A DNA stretch of 64,000 bases. Origin: Bowmanella pacifica. Lineage in GTDB: Bacteria; Pseudomonadota; Gammaproteobacteria; Enterobacterales; Alteromonadaceae. Positions 19,581 through 27,356 of this stretch are shown piece by piece. The DNA lies in the NCBI RefSeq assembly GCF_014645355.1, contig NZ_BMLS01000007.1:1-64000 (forward strand), given 5' to 3'. The translations under genes were made by a program, and so were the position numbers. The notes under the pieces are model-generated. The model did not search any database and had not been told where the DNA came from. It saw only the letters and a program-made list of their open reading frames with translations. Numbering within the stretch: position 1 is the stretch's first letter; each line of letters begins with the position of its first letter.

Positions 19581-19652
19581 ATAACAAGCCAAGCCAGCGG
19601 GAATTTTACTCGCTGAAAAACGCTCATAAAATCCCCTGCTTGGGGCGTTATA
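19581..19652 (+). repeat. attC recombination site 1 (integron cassette)
   Basis: A 72-base imperfect inverted repeat running from ATAACAAGCC to GGGGCGTTATA. Outer cores ATAAC/GTTAT pair, then inner AAGC/GCTT and a GGG-ATTTTA/TAAAAT-CCC stem. The left arm has single unpaired bases relative to the right (an extra C and an extra A), the extrahelical bases typical of folded attC bottom strands. It lies between two ORFs read in the same direction. The structure is seen directly; recombination activity is inferred. Confidence 0.85.
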
Positions 19653-19676
19653 TTGCAGTGAGCATCGGAGTGTACT

Positions 19677-20672
19677 GTGTTTGAAGAACTATTAGAAATA
19701 GTGGAGAACAAACTCAAGGAGAGCGGTAGCAACACTGATTATGAAGCCATCATTGATCTTGCCTCGAAAGTGCTTATTGAAGATACGCTCTCACATGAAA
19801 AAGAGACAGTCCGTAAAGTTATCTCAGAGAATGATGCCTTCACAAAAAGAAATCGAGAGAGGTGGTCTCTTGGCTTTCAAAAATTGCATGCTCTGAGGGA
19901 AACGTCACTTCAAGCTGGGATGAATTTCCAGAAGCAATTTTTAGAATATGATCAGTATCAAACTGATGAGTTGCTTGGTGTTCTAATGCGTCAGCATGCA
20001 CATGCATGTCGTATAAGTGGCGAAATAATCCACCTTTTAGAAGGTGGATATCCTGATGCAGCGGTCGCGCGTTGGCGCACCCTGTATGAGATGGTTATCA
20101 CCTGTTTATTAATAAAAATGTATGGTCGAGACGCTGCCATTGATTTTATTAAGTATGGGATTGTGAAGAACGCCGAAGGCATAAATGAACATCACAGAAC
20201 AGCAAATGAAATGGGTGTAGAAACTTTTTCTCAAGAAGAAGTTGATTTTGCAAATGCCCAAAAGCAAGAGATCACAGAAAGAAATCCTAGCTGGCATTGG
20301 GATAGAAAATATGCTAGCGTGTCTAAACTGGAAAAGCTTAGAGAGCATGTGGGCCTTGATAAATGGTCGCATAACTACAAGCTGGCTAGTCGAAATGTTC
20401 ATTCTGATTATTTTGAAATGCGTTGTTTGTATGCGATGTCGGAAGCTAAAAGTGACATGCTACTTGTTGGGCAGTCAAATTCAGGCCTAACCGAACCAGC
20501 ACATTTTACAGCAATTAGCTTAGCTCAAATAACTTCAATATTTCTCACTGCATATATAGAAGACGAATCCAAAGAATTGGATTACCGAGATTCGCTACTT
20601 TTTATGAAGGTAATTGATAATTACGTTAAAGAAGTTGGAGAGGCGTTCATCAATGTTGAGAAAGCAATATAA
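19677..20672 (+). CDS. DUF5677-family protein carried as a cassette
   Basis: 331 residues from GTG. The centre (about 85-150) contains LMRQHAHACRISGEIIHLLE and DAAVARWRTLYEMVIT, the helical core of DUF5677 proteins. The HARWRTLYE-like segment and a later SRNVHSDYFEMR match the family pattern. It is all-helical and cytosolic, with no known activity. The stop codon overlaps the beginning of attC 2 and attC 1 lies just upstream, so this gene plus attC 2 forms one complete integron-type cassette. Base composition is AT-richer than the flanking core genes, consistent with transfer. Confidence 0.85.
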   Translation: MFEELLEIVENKLKESGSNTDYEAIIDLASKVLIEDTLSHEKETVRKVISENDAFTKRNRERWSLGFQKLHALRETSLQAGMNFQKQFLEYDQYQTDELLGVLMRQHAHACRISGEIIHLLEGGYPDAAVARWRTLYEMVITCLLIKMYGRDAAIDFIKYGIVKNAEGINEHHRTANEMGVETFSQEEVDFANAQKQEITERNPSWHWDRKYASVSKLEKLREHVGLDKWSHNYKLASRNVHSDYFEMRCLYAMSEAKSDMLLVGQSNSGLTEPAHFTAISLAQITSIFLTAYIEDESKELDYRDSLLFMKVIDNYVKEVGEAFINVEKAI

Positions 20673-20734
20673 CAAACAACTGCAGCGGATCAATTTTCGC
20701 TGCGCTTCAATTGTCCGCAGAGTTGGGCGTTAGC
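20669..20734 (+). repeat. attC recombination site 2 (integron cassette)
   Basis: A 66-base site from ATAACAAACAACTGC to GAGTTGGGCGTTAGC. Pairings are TAAC/GTTA (outer core), AACT/AGTT (inner core) and GCGGA-CAATT with AATTG-TCCGC. An unpaired T on the left arm is an extrahelical base. The terminal loop is about 13 bases. The left core overlaps the stop codon of the DUF5677 gene, as is usual in cassettes. Confidence 0.9.
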
Positions 20735-20748
20735 CCTGCGGAGGTTGT

Positions 20749-21138
20749 TTGAAATTAACCATTCTACTAATAATTGTGACTATTGCTGTTTTGGTCTATT
20801 CGAAAATTCGAGCAAGTCGGATTCACCGCAAAGAGAAGAAGGTCTCTCTTGACCCAACTAAAGAGTATGAATTTGCATGGCTAGCCTCATTTGATACAAA
20901 AGCCTCTTCTGAGGCTTGCGCAAATGAAGTTAAAAAGTACGTTGACCTAATTACACAAATTAGCAATTCTCCACTTGAACAGAAATGGATGCTCCAGTGT
21001 TCTATTGTATGTAAAGCAGATACGGACTTGGTATCTCAATACAAATCGACCATTAAGTCCTGCTTTACTGCAAAAGGTGGGGAATTTGTACATGCAACAG
21101 TTACTACCCCCATTTCACCAGGCATTACTATTGGTTAG
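20749..21138 (+). CDS. Small membrane-anchored protein, cassette ORF
   Basis: 129 residues from a TTG start that follows a GCGGAGG site; the start is 15 bases after the attC 2 core. An N-terminal hydrophobic segment (about 3-18, LTILLIIVTIAVLVYS) is followed by a basic stretch and a soluble domain with four cysteines. I recognise no family. It is the third cassette-position ORF, but no attC is visible after it: an IS110 remnant follows instead, so the array seems to have been cut here. Confidence 0.65.
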   Translation: MKLTILLIIVTIAVLVYSKIRASRIHRKEKKVSLDPTKEYEFAWLASFDTKASSEACANEVKKYVDLITQISNSPLEQKWMLQCSIVCKADTDLVSQYKSTIKSCFTAKGGEFVHATVTTPISPGITIG

Positions 21139-21159
21139 TGTATTAGTTAAACACGTGAA

Positions 21160-21321
21160 TTAGCTATGTCGAAGGCCAACAGGCAGTTTTGCCATTTCCT
21201 TCAACAACTTTAAGTGGCTAAGTGTTTTATGGACCAGTGGCTTGCCACGGCGGTCTTCGCCATGGATACTGAAACTCAGCTTGGCCAAATAAATGCCATA
21301 AAAATAGTTGAAATGAGACAT
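21160..21321 (-). pseudogene. IS110-family transposase N-terminal remnant
   Basis: A 53-codon frame reads MSHFNYFYGIYLAKLSFSIH, then GEDRRGKPLVHKTLS. This matches the N-terminal DEDD domain start of IS110-family transposases, which normally reads GIDLAK..F..HG.D..GK. It stops after about 50 of the usual 330-400 residues, and the first catalytic Asp of GIDLAK is replaced by Tyr. It is therefore dead. No end repeats were seen, and IS110 elements normally lack terminal inverted repeats. It lies at the downstream edge of the cassette array. Confidence 0.8.
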
Positions 21322-21411
21322 GGACAGTTCTCCCCAATACTTGCCTTATAAGCGTCGCATAATCCCGGAAAAGGGTGAGTCCATATCATTCGCTAGGATT
21401 AAGGAGAAAGA

Positions 21412-21759
21412 ATGAGGTTTGGCATACTTTTATCGCTACTAATTTCCATATCTGCCTGCACAAACGTTGAAACCCTAAACGTTAAACGGTCGGATATCGG
21501 ATTACTGAGCAACTATGATGTATCCACATTTAGTGACTATGGAAATAGTGTTTTCTACGACCCAGAAGCGAAGCTACATAGATACGATGTCTATATTGGT
21601 GGATATGGGGGATGTGGAGGACATTTATTAATTTATGCAAAACCTAAAATGGATCGTTATTTAGAAGCCAATGATTACTCTGATTACACCGTGACAGATG
21701 TTCATCATCAATTGACGCCTCCTTCTAAATGCAAAATTTACATAAAATACAATGAGTAA
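21412..21759 (+). CDS. Small lipoprotein of unknown function
   Basis: 115 residues starting MRFGILLSLLISISACTNVE with a lipobox ISAC; AAGGAG precedes the ATG. The mature part has a glycine-rich segment VYIGGYGGCGGHLLIYAKP and two more cysteines. I recognise no family. AT-rich, like the cassette genes before it, but no attC accompanies it. Likely anchored in the outer membrane. Confidence 0.75.
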   Translation: MRFGILLSLLISISACTNVETLNVKRSDIGLLSNYDVSTFSDYGNSVFYDPEAKLHRYDVYIGGYGGCGGHLLIYAKPKMDRYLEANDYSDYTVTDVHHQLTPPSKCKIYIKYNE

Positions 21760-21895
21760 ATAAAAAATATTGAGTAATACAATTGCATTGTCCATTCAAC
21801 CTACTGACAGCTAGGTGGCCAAAGCGGCGGTGGCTTTTTACACTGATGCACTAACCTAGCGCTGCAGAACAAATGACTTAAACGGAATTGATACT

Positions 21896-22372
21896 ATGAA
21901 AATGATCTGGGCCTTACTGATATTTGTGACCTCACTCTCTGCCAGCGCGGATCCCAGTCATGATTTCGAAAAACTCAAGTCGCTTGTTGGAGAGTGGAAA
22001 AGAGTAGATAGTGACAACAGTGATTTCTATATTTCATTTGATACTAGCGCTAAAGGCAGTGTGCTGATAGAAAACTGGATTTATAAGGGCGCGTCGCATT
22101 CCCTCACTCTGTATCATTTAGATGGCGAAAACTTGCTTGCTACGCACTATTGCCCGCAAGGTAATCAGCCGAGATTGAAACTTGATAAATCGGCTAACCC
22201 GAATAGTATTTCCTTTGTATTTCAAGACGCGACAAACCTAAAAAGCCTGGCGGATAGTCACCAGCACTCACTGCTTTTTGAGTTTGTAGATAAAGATAGA
22301 ATATTAAGAAATGAGAGCTACAGTAAAGACGGCAAGTTAACCCCGTCAAGCATGAGTCTGGTGAGAAAGTAA
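21896..22372 (+). CDS. Exported beta-barrel-like protein of unknown function
   Basis: 158 residues with a signal peptide (MKMIWALLIFVTSLSASADP). The mature start FEKLKSLVGEWKRV resembles the L.G.W beginning of lipocalin-like/DUF1579-type domains, where a short helix leads into a beta-barrel; HYCPQGNQPRLKL fits the same pattern. Related proteins may bind small hydrophobic ligands. The family call is tentative. The gene stands alone upstream of a bidirectional terminator. Confidence 0.75.
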   Translation: MKMIWALLIFVTSLSASADPSHDFEKLKSLVGEWKRVDSDNSDFYISFDTSAKGSVLIENWIYKGASHSLTLYHLDGENLLATHYCPQGNQPRLKLDKSANPNSISFVFQDATNLKSLADSHQHSLLFEFVDKDRILRNESYSKDGKLTPSSMSLVRK

Positions 22373-22475
22373 TATCAACTAGGTAGATGCTATGGCTAGA
22401 CATAAACCTCTAACCATCGTTTTCTTGCCTTTAATGTTTGGACTCGGTTTGTCGCACTTATTCTGTCACAAAAAA

Positions 22476-22500
22476 CGCCCAAGGCTATTAACCTTGGGCG
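22476..22500 (-). terminator. Bidirectional terminator between 21896-22372 and the minus-strand operon
   Basis: An 11-bp arm, CGCCCAAGGTT (minus strand), pairs with AGCCTTGGGCG around a short loop with one internal mismatch. A run of six T follows on the minus strand, and TTT follows on the plus strand. It lies 10 bases after the stop of the gene ending at 22510. Confidence 0.9.
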
Positions 22501-22509
22501 TTTGTGTAT

Positions 22510-23301
22510 TTACTGCGAACTCTTTTTATATCGTTCAATGGCCGCGTTTAGCAATCGCGCCTTGGCGGATTGAGGCGGTAGCTCCGCCAACGCTGACTCA
22601 TAAAGACCAAGATTGCCTTGATTAAGATAAGGTGAAATACCCTCAGCGATAGTTCTGGATACATAAAAACTCCCCGTCCTCAGGTTCTTTAAGAACAGGT
22701 CATCAATGGGCTCGCTAAGCTCGGGATAACGTGCCAATTCATCCAGAGCGAGCTCCATCACTTTACTGTCGTAACTGTCATCCAGTTTGCGAATCAAGGT
22801 TTGCGCATTTTGTCTGTTAGGCGCCTGCTGCTGCATCATCTCAACAGCCTGATGTTGCACCCGTCCCAATGGGCTGGTTAAGTATTCTCCTGTAATCGCG
22901 GCAAGCTCATCATCCTCAAATTGCTCAGAGGTATATAAGTCTTGTAGTGACTGCAGCGCCTCAACTAAACGCTTCTCCTGCTCAAACATACCGGCTCTAG
23001 GATCGTCCTCGGGAGACACACAATCACCGCTGGTCTGACAATGCTTTGCCGCATCAAGATGAGTCAAGAGTTGCTCACGCTTGGCGTAAAATTCGCTATC
23101 CGGTTTGGCAGAAGCGTTAGGCTTCTCGACCTGCTTTTCTGCCTGAACGCCAGGGTTCTCCCCCCTTGGCACTGACTCAGTGCTATGAGAGTCCTGACTT
23201 ACCTCAACATCAGGCGATGCCGGTTCTGTTGAAGACCATGGCTTCCAGAGCAACAGTCCCGCAATACCAATAAGCGCTCCTGCTTGTATAAAACCTTTCA
23301 T
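22510..23301 (-). CDS. Membrane-anchored protein of unknown function
   Basis: 263 residues with an N-terminal anchor (about 4-20, FIQAGALIGIAGLLLWK). A Ser/Pro/Glu-rich linker runs to about 70, and then a helical domain with repeated HEAT-like units covers about 100-260. One CQTSGDC pair lies near 85-91. It overlaps the preceding transglycosylase-like gene by 4 bases (ATGA), so the two are translationally coupled and probably act together at the envelope. No named family is recognised. Confidence 0.75.
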   Translation of the reverse strand: MKGFIQAGALIGIAGLLLWKPWSSTEPASPDVEVSQDSHSTESVPRGENPGVQAEKQVEKPNASAKPDSEFYAKREQLLTHLDAAKHCQTSGDCVSPEDDPRAGMFEQEKRLVEALQSLQDLYTSEQFEDDELAAITGEYLTSPLGRVQHQAVEMMQQQAPNRQNAQTLIRKLDDSYDSKVMELALDELARYPELSEPIDDLFLKNLRTGSFYVSRTIAEGISPYLNQGNLGLYESALAELPPQSAKARLLNAAIERYKKSSQ

Positions 23302-25031
23302 AAGCGCCTCTTTCTAATAACATATAACAACAGCAGCAATGCATAGCTCAATGAACCACCACCAGAGTCTTGCTGTGCAGGAGGCTCAGTAACAGGTGGC
23401 TCGGGTGTTGGAGGTGTTTCAGGCTCTGGCGCTTCAAATGATGTCCAGCTAGCCAAGTCTGAACTGGGCAGCAAACTTCCGCTGTAAATAAAGCCTCTTA
23501 GCGCATTGGTACTGACTTCATAATAAATTTCATTATGCTCCCCCATACTTTGGGTGCTGTGTACCTCAAGGGCATCGCCTTTTTCGAACTTGCCTATCTC
23601 GGTTCCCGGCTCTCCCGGCGCATCCTTGACCGGAATGCCTTGTGCATTAACCACATAAAGGGTATCGCCAGTCATGGCTATCAACTTGTCGCTATCCGGC
23701 AAACTTTCATGGGTTGCGGCTGATGCCCAACTACTAAAGTCTCGTACCCCACCTGCATAGATATAGCCTTCACTGTCGGCATTATAGCGAATGCGATAGT
23801 ACCGTGATTGATCTGCCGGGGTGCCGGCCACCACATCCAGTATTTGATAAACCTTACCCTTGACCGCATCATGCTGCGTGTCTGTCCCCGCCGCAGTATG
23901 ACGGATATTGGTTGCCTTCTCGGCAATCACGCTTTGCCCAACAGCAAAACTGTTTTCCAGATTCGCAAGGCATTGGTGTTTTTCATACAGGGTTTTGGGG
24001 TAGGCATCAGTTTCTGCCTGATCCAGTTTAATGGCTTTGGCAATGGATACCCGGTCGAACATAGCGTTCAGGCAAGGGGCGTCTTGTTGCTGCAGCACAC
24101 AATGAAAGCCGCCATTTTCAAGCAAGCAAATCTCACCGCTGGTTAGCTCCAGATAATTGTATTGCCAGGGCGTTTCGGGGTTCTCAATAGAATGGGCTGG
24201 CGGCACATATTCAGGGACACAAAATTCAACGCCCTCCAACATACAAGCGACATCCACTGGCGCAATAGCATCAGGGGCGGCTATGTAGTTTAACCAGCTT
24301 TTAGCCTCAAATTTGCCCAGAAAGCCTTCATCTTGCCACACTGGATTGTCATGCCAACGACAAATTCGGCTGGGACCACCATTATAGGCGGCATAGGCAG
24401 CCCGCGTGCGCTCAAACCAGTTATCTGGCGCTGATAAACAGCTAGCTTGCTCCGCGTTTTGCCATTCGCTATAGAAAATCTCCATGGCGTACAGCATGTT
24501 TTCAAAGATCTGCCAGCCCTTACCTTCATTGATACTTGCGAAGTGCCAGCGATCGTCCACTTGCATCATGCCATGCCCATGTCCCGAGTCGCCCCGCATC
24601 ATTTTCATTCTGCCATCGACAACGGCGTCACGGTAATGACTCCAAAAAGTTTCCTGGTTAGCGACTGCTTTGATGGCTTCTACCCAGGCTTCTTGTTCGG
24701 CAGTTGAGGCATCCGGTTTTCTCACCGACAAATAATAGGCCGCCCCATCGCGGATGGTGGCATTAAGCGCATTCATGTATCGCGCCCGTTCATCGGCGGT
24801 TGGCTCAGCGGTATTAAAGGCAATTTCGGATAAATAAGTGCGCACAAACTCGGGATCGCCAAAGGGTTCAATATCACAGTAGGCAGGCGCGGTACCAAAG
24901 GTCCAACTGGTGTTGTCTGTTATTTTGTTAGCACACAAATAATAGGCTTCGGTATCATTTGGCGCTGCAATGGCTTCGTTGCCCGCCACAGCGAGGGAAA
25001 CTAATATTAGCGATTGAGCAATCCTTGACAT
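23298..25031 (-). CDS. Transglycosylase-like protein with SH3b repeats and GlyGly-CTERM tail
   Basis: 577 residues with a signal peptide ending EAIA. The region about 105-215 (NQETFWSHYRDAV, then GHGHGMMQVDDRWHFASINEG) has the look of a lysozyme-like transglycosylase, with the E and the GMMQV motif in expected order. Two SH3b-type segments lie near 365-435 and 445-520. The C-terminus is a Pro/Glu-rich linker, then GGGSLSYALLLLLYVIRKRR: a GlyGly-CTERM sorting signal, cleaved by rhombosortase in species with type II secretion. It is thus probably a surface or secreted peptidoglycan-active protein. Rhombosortase itself is not in the window. Confidence 0.8.
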   Translation of the reverse strand: MSRIAQSLILVSLAVAGNEAIAAPNDTEAYYLCANKITDNTSWTFGTAPAYCDIEPFGDPEFVRTYLSEIAFNTAEPTADERARYMNALNATIRDGAAYYLSVRKPDASTAEQEAWVEAIKAVANQETFWSHYRDAVVDGRMKMMRGDSGHGHGMMQVDDRWHFASINEGKGWQIFENMLYAMEIFYSEWQNAEQASCLSAPDNWFERTRAAYAAYNGGPSRICRWHDNPVWQDEGFLGKFEAKSWLNYIAAPDAIAPVDVACMLEGVEFCVPEYVPPAHSIENPETPWQYNYLELTSGEICLLENGGFHCVLQQQDAPCLNAMFDRVSIAKAIKLDQAETDAYPKTLYEKHQCLANLENSFAVGQSVIAEKATNIRHTAAGTDTQHDAVKGKVYQILDVVAGTPADQSRYYRIRYNADSEGYIYAGGVRDFSSWASAATHESLPDSDKLIAMTGDTLYVVNAQGIPVKDAPGEPGTEIGKFEKGDALEVHSTQSMGEHNEIYYEVSTNALRGFIYSGSLLPSSDLASWTSFEAPEPETPPTPEPPVTEPPAQQDSGGGSLSYALLLLLYVIRKRRL

Positions 25032-25267
25032 TTTTATTCCTTTTTACATTCACGAGAAGGAATAACCTATTCCACGAAAAACACAAAGTCAACCATGTGA
25101 TTTAACAATGTGGTTACATTTTAGTGGCGCTACAAAATGTTCTTTCTGGACAAAACGTTGCTATTTTCCCCTGCCATCCTTCTTACCCATACAAAAAATT
25201 AGGTTGCCGTTTCCAATTTTTTTGCATTTGATCAGAGTATAAATGTTGATGTTGGTCGGGGTGGTAT

Positions 25268-26755
25268 ATGACAAACAAAACAGCGCTGAACAAAGTACAA
25301 CTGGCTATCGACAATGCGGCCAGTTATAACGAGTTCCTGCAAGCCAGCCTGGAGCACGACCAGCTATCCGGTGCCGATGACTGGAAGCAACAGGATAAAT
25401 CCAACGATTATGACTTTCGCCTGATTCGTAAGCGAGTGGAACGCATGCAGGCGGCCAAAGCCAACAATGACGCCGCCGGTTTAATGTTTATCCTGCACGA
25501 AGGGATCCACGGCAATCTGGCCAATATTGCCAACCCGGAACTGGGTAACTATGCCAAGGTAGGCACAAAAGTACTTATCCAAACCTTTCTGGATGAAGTG
25601 TGCTCGGCACTGGAATTTATCTTTAATGCCGATGAACGCGATATCGACTTTCATGAAAAGCTGTCATTTTTTGAAGAAACCACCCATGCCTACGGGCAAA
25701 GCTGCCTGATGCTAAGTGGCGGTGCGGGCCTGGGCTTTTTCCACTGTGGTGTGGTGCGATCCTTATTGGAACATGATCTCTTGCCGCCGGTGATTTCCGG
25801 TGCCAGCGCAGGCTCTATTGTAGCGGCGCTGCTGGCTACCCGGCGCGATGCCCAGTTGATGGACCTACTCAGCCCAGAGGCTATCTATGCCCGTTTTCAC
25901 AAATGGAGTATCTGGCAAGGGCCAGGAAAAGGCAGTTGGCTGGACAGCACCAATCTGGAAAATGCCCTTATTGAGTTGTTTGATTTACTGACCTTCGAAG
26001 ATGCCTACCAGCTCACCGGCAGACAGGTGACTATTACGGTGTCCCCATCCGATCTGCACCAGTACTCACGTTTACTTAATGCCAAGACCAGCCCTAATGC
26101 CATTATTACCCAGGCGGTACGGGCCTCCTGCGCCATTCCCCTGGTGTTTGACCCCGTGCAACTTAAAGCGCGTAATCAAGCCGGTGACATTGTGCCTTAT
26201 ATTCCCAGCCGCCGCTTTGCCGACGGCTCGCTGATGGCTGATCTGCCTTTTAACCGGCTAGCACGTTTGTATGGGGTTAACCACAGTATTGTCAGCCAGA
26301 CCAACCCTTTGGCCGTGCCGTTTTTATCCAGGCGTAAACAGCATAGCCGCGGTGTACTGGCCCTGACCAAACGCCATTTGGTCGGCCTTGCCAAAAGCAA
26401 CAGCATCTATGCCTTTGATATTATGGAAAACTTGGTGCCAGGTAAGGCCGCTAAGCTTGGCATTCATAAACTACGTTCCATCATTGATCAGCAGTATGTG
26501 GGGGATATCAACATATTGCCGCAACAGGGGCTTGGCAGCTTAAAGTACCTGTTGGCCAATCCCACAGAGCAGAGCATCAGCGAGCTGATAAAAAGTGGCG
26601 AGCGGGCCACCTGGCCGCAACTGGATTTGATCCGCCGCAGCACCCAGATCAGCAAGCAGTTCCGCTACTATCTGCAACAACTTAAACAGCGTGAAGCGCA
26701 GATCCTAACCAATCTGCCAGGCCCTACCAGCAAGCCCAAGCAAGCCTTGGGCTAA
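25268..26755 (+). CDS. DUF3336/patatin-like phospholipase
   Basis: 495 residues. The N-terminal DUF3336 segment (about 10-140) precedes a patatin domain. The oxyanion glycines lie in LSGGAGLGFFHCGVV (about 149), the nucleophile in GASAGS (Ser near 179) and the catalytic Asp in FADGSLMADLPFNRL (near 319). This is the Ser-Asp dyad of patatins and of yeast Tgl3/4/5 lipases, which share DUF3336. It may hydrolyse phospholipids or stored triacylglycerol; the WS/DGAT gene elsewhere in the window makes storage lipid a sensible substrate. No signal peptide, so it is cytosolic or peripheral. Confidence 0.9.
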   Translation: MTNKTALNKVQLAIDNAASYNEFLQASLEHDQLSGADDWKQQDKSNDYDFRLIRKRVERMQAAKANNDAAGLMFILHEGIHGNLANIANPELGNYAKVGTKVLIQTFLDEVCSALEFIFNADERDIDFHEKLSFFEETTHAYGQSCLMLSGGAGLGFFHCGVVRSLLEHDLLPPVISGASAGSIVAALLATRRDAQLMDLLSPEAIYARFHKWSIWQGPGKGSWLDSTNLENALIELFDLLTFEDAYQLTGRQVTITVSPSDLHQYSRLLNAKTSPNAIITQAVRASCAIPLVFDPVQLKARNQAGDIVPYIPSRRFADGSLMADLPFNRLARLYGVNHSIVSQTNPLAVPFLSRRKQHSRGVLALTKRHLVGLAKSNSIYAFDIMENLVPGKAAKLGIHKLRSIIDQQYVGDINILPQQGLGSLKYLLANPTEQSISELIKSGERATWPQLDLIRRSTQISKQFRYYLQQLKQREAQILTNLPGPTSKPKQALG

Positions 26756-26792
26756 TGTGGCATTAAGGTATGGGGATCATTCTAAAATGCTT

Positions 26793-26918
26793 TTAGAAGG
26801 CCGTTTTATCGAAAACGTCGTTTACCCACTTTTTTGCAGCAGATGGATTATCCAAAGAAATAAACTCAGCAGCATCGCCTAGCTTCTGAAGCGCTAATGG
26901 AGACCAAACTACTTTCAC
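26793..26918 (-). pseudogene. Truncated ParE/RelE-type toxin
   Basis: The 41-codon frame begins at a GTG overlapping the antitoxin stop (GTGA) and reads KVVWSPLALQKLGDAAEFIS, then LDNPSAAKKWVND. This is the N-terminal half of a ParE toxin (W...A...L..I..YI...NP.AA). A stop after FDKTAF removes the C-terminal strand with the usual catalytic or gyrase-contact residues; family members are about 95-100 residues. It is probably inactive, leaving the antitoxin as an orphan. Confidence 0.8.
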
Positions 26919-27196
26919 TTGCTAATGCGCCCCAAAACTTGGGCACGTGCATCTTCATTAGAAACACCAAGTCCTGAAGCCAGCTGAGCTTCCGCTGTGC
27001 GCATTTCTTCCAGTAATTCGATTTTCTCTTGCATTGCTTCGTACTCTGCAACATCAAGAACAACGGCAACCCCCTTACCACGTTGCGTAACAACCAATGG
27101 GCGACGAGTCTCATTGATTTGTTTGATGTAAGAAGCGACACCTGCGCGAAACTCAGACAATGGCTGAATATCTTGATCAAGACGAATGCGACTCAT
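26915..27196 (-). CDS. Phd/YefM-family antitoxin
   Basis: 93 residues. The N-terminal part DIQPLSEFRAGVASYIKQIN is the DNA-binding Phd/YefM domain. The middle RPLVVTQRGKGVAVVLDVAEYEA is the family hallmark strand-helix, and the C-terminal helix should wrap the toxin. It overlaps the start of a truncated ParE gene by 4 bases, the usual antitoxin-toxin coupling. Two GTACAA repeats upstream may be its operator. With the toxin broken it may remain as a stray regulator or as an anti-addiction protein. Confidence 0.92.
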   Translation of the reverse strand: MSRIRLDQDIQPLSEFRAGVASYIKQINETRRPLVVTQRGKGVAVVLDVAEYEAMQEKIELLEEMRTAEAQLASGLGVSNEDARAQVLGRISK

Positions 27197-27210
27197 AAGG
27201 AACCTTTAAA

Positions 27211-27228
27211 GTACAAGATAACGTACAA
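27211..27228. promoter_or_regulatory. Direct repeat, candidate antitoxin operator
   Basis: Two copies of GTACAA (27211-27216 and 27223-27228) are spaced 12 bases apart, about 15 bases upstream of the antitoxin start. Phd/YefM antitoxins repress their own promoters by binding repeats at such positions. Sites this short can occur by chance. Confidence 0.45.
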
Positions 27229-27356
27229 ATAGTAGGGCAACTAATTATTATGAGCAAGAAGTTGATGTTGCAATGCTTTACTAGTGGGCTGGCGTAGCGC
27301 AAGCAGTAACGCGGAGACCACGTTGTTTGTTTGCCGGAACTAAATCAAGTACTTTG

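Noticed and set aside
26866-27180. 104-codon minus-strand frame overlapping the antitoxin
   Set aside because: Shadow frame of the Phd/YefM gene and the ParE relic, which carry the recognisable motifs.
27270-27345. GC-rich stretch with AACAAAC-like motif as a possible third attC (minus strand)
   Set aside because: The matching right arm is absent, and no paired inner core was found.
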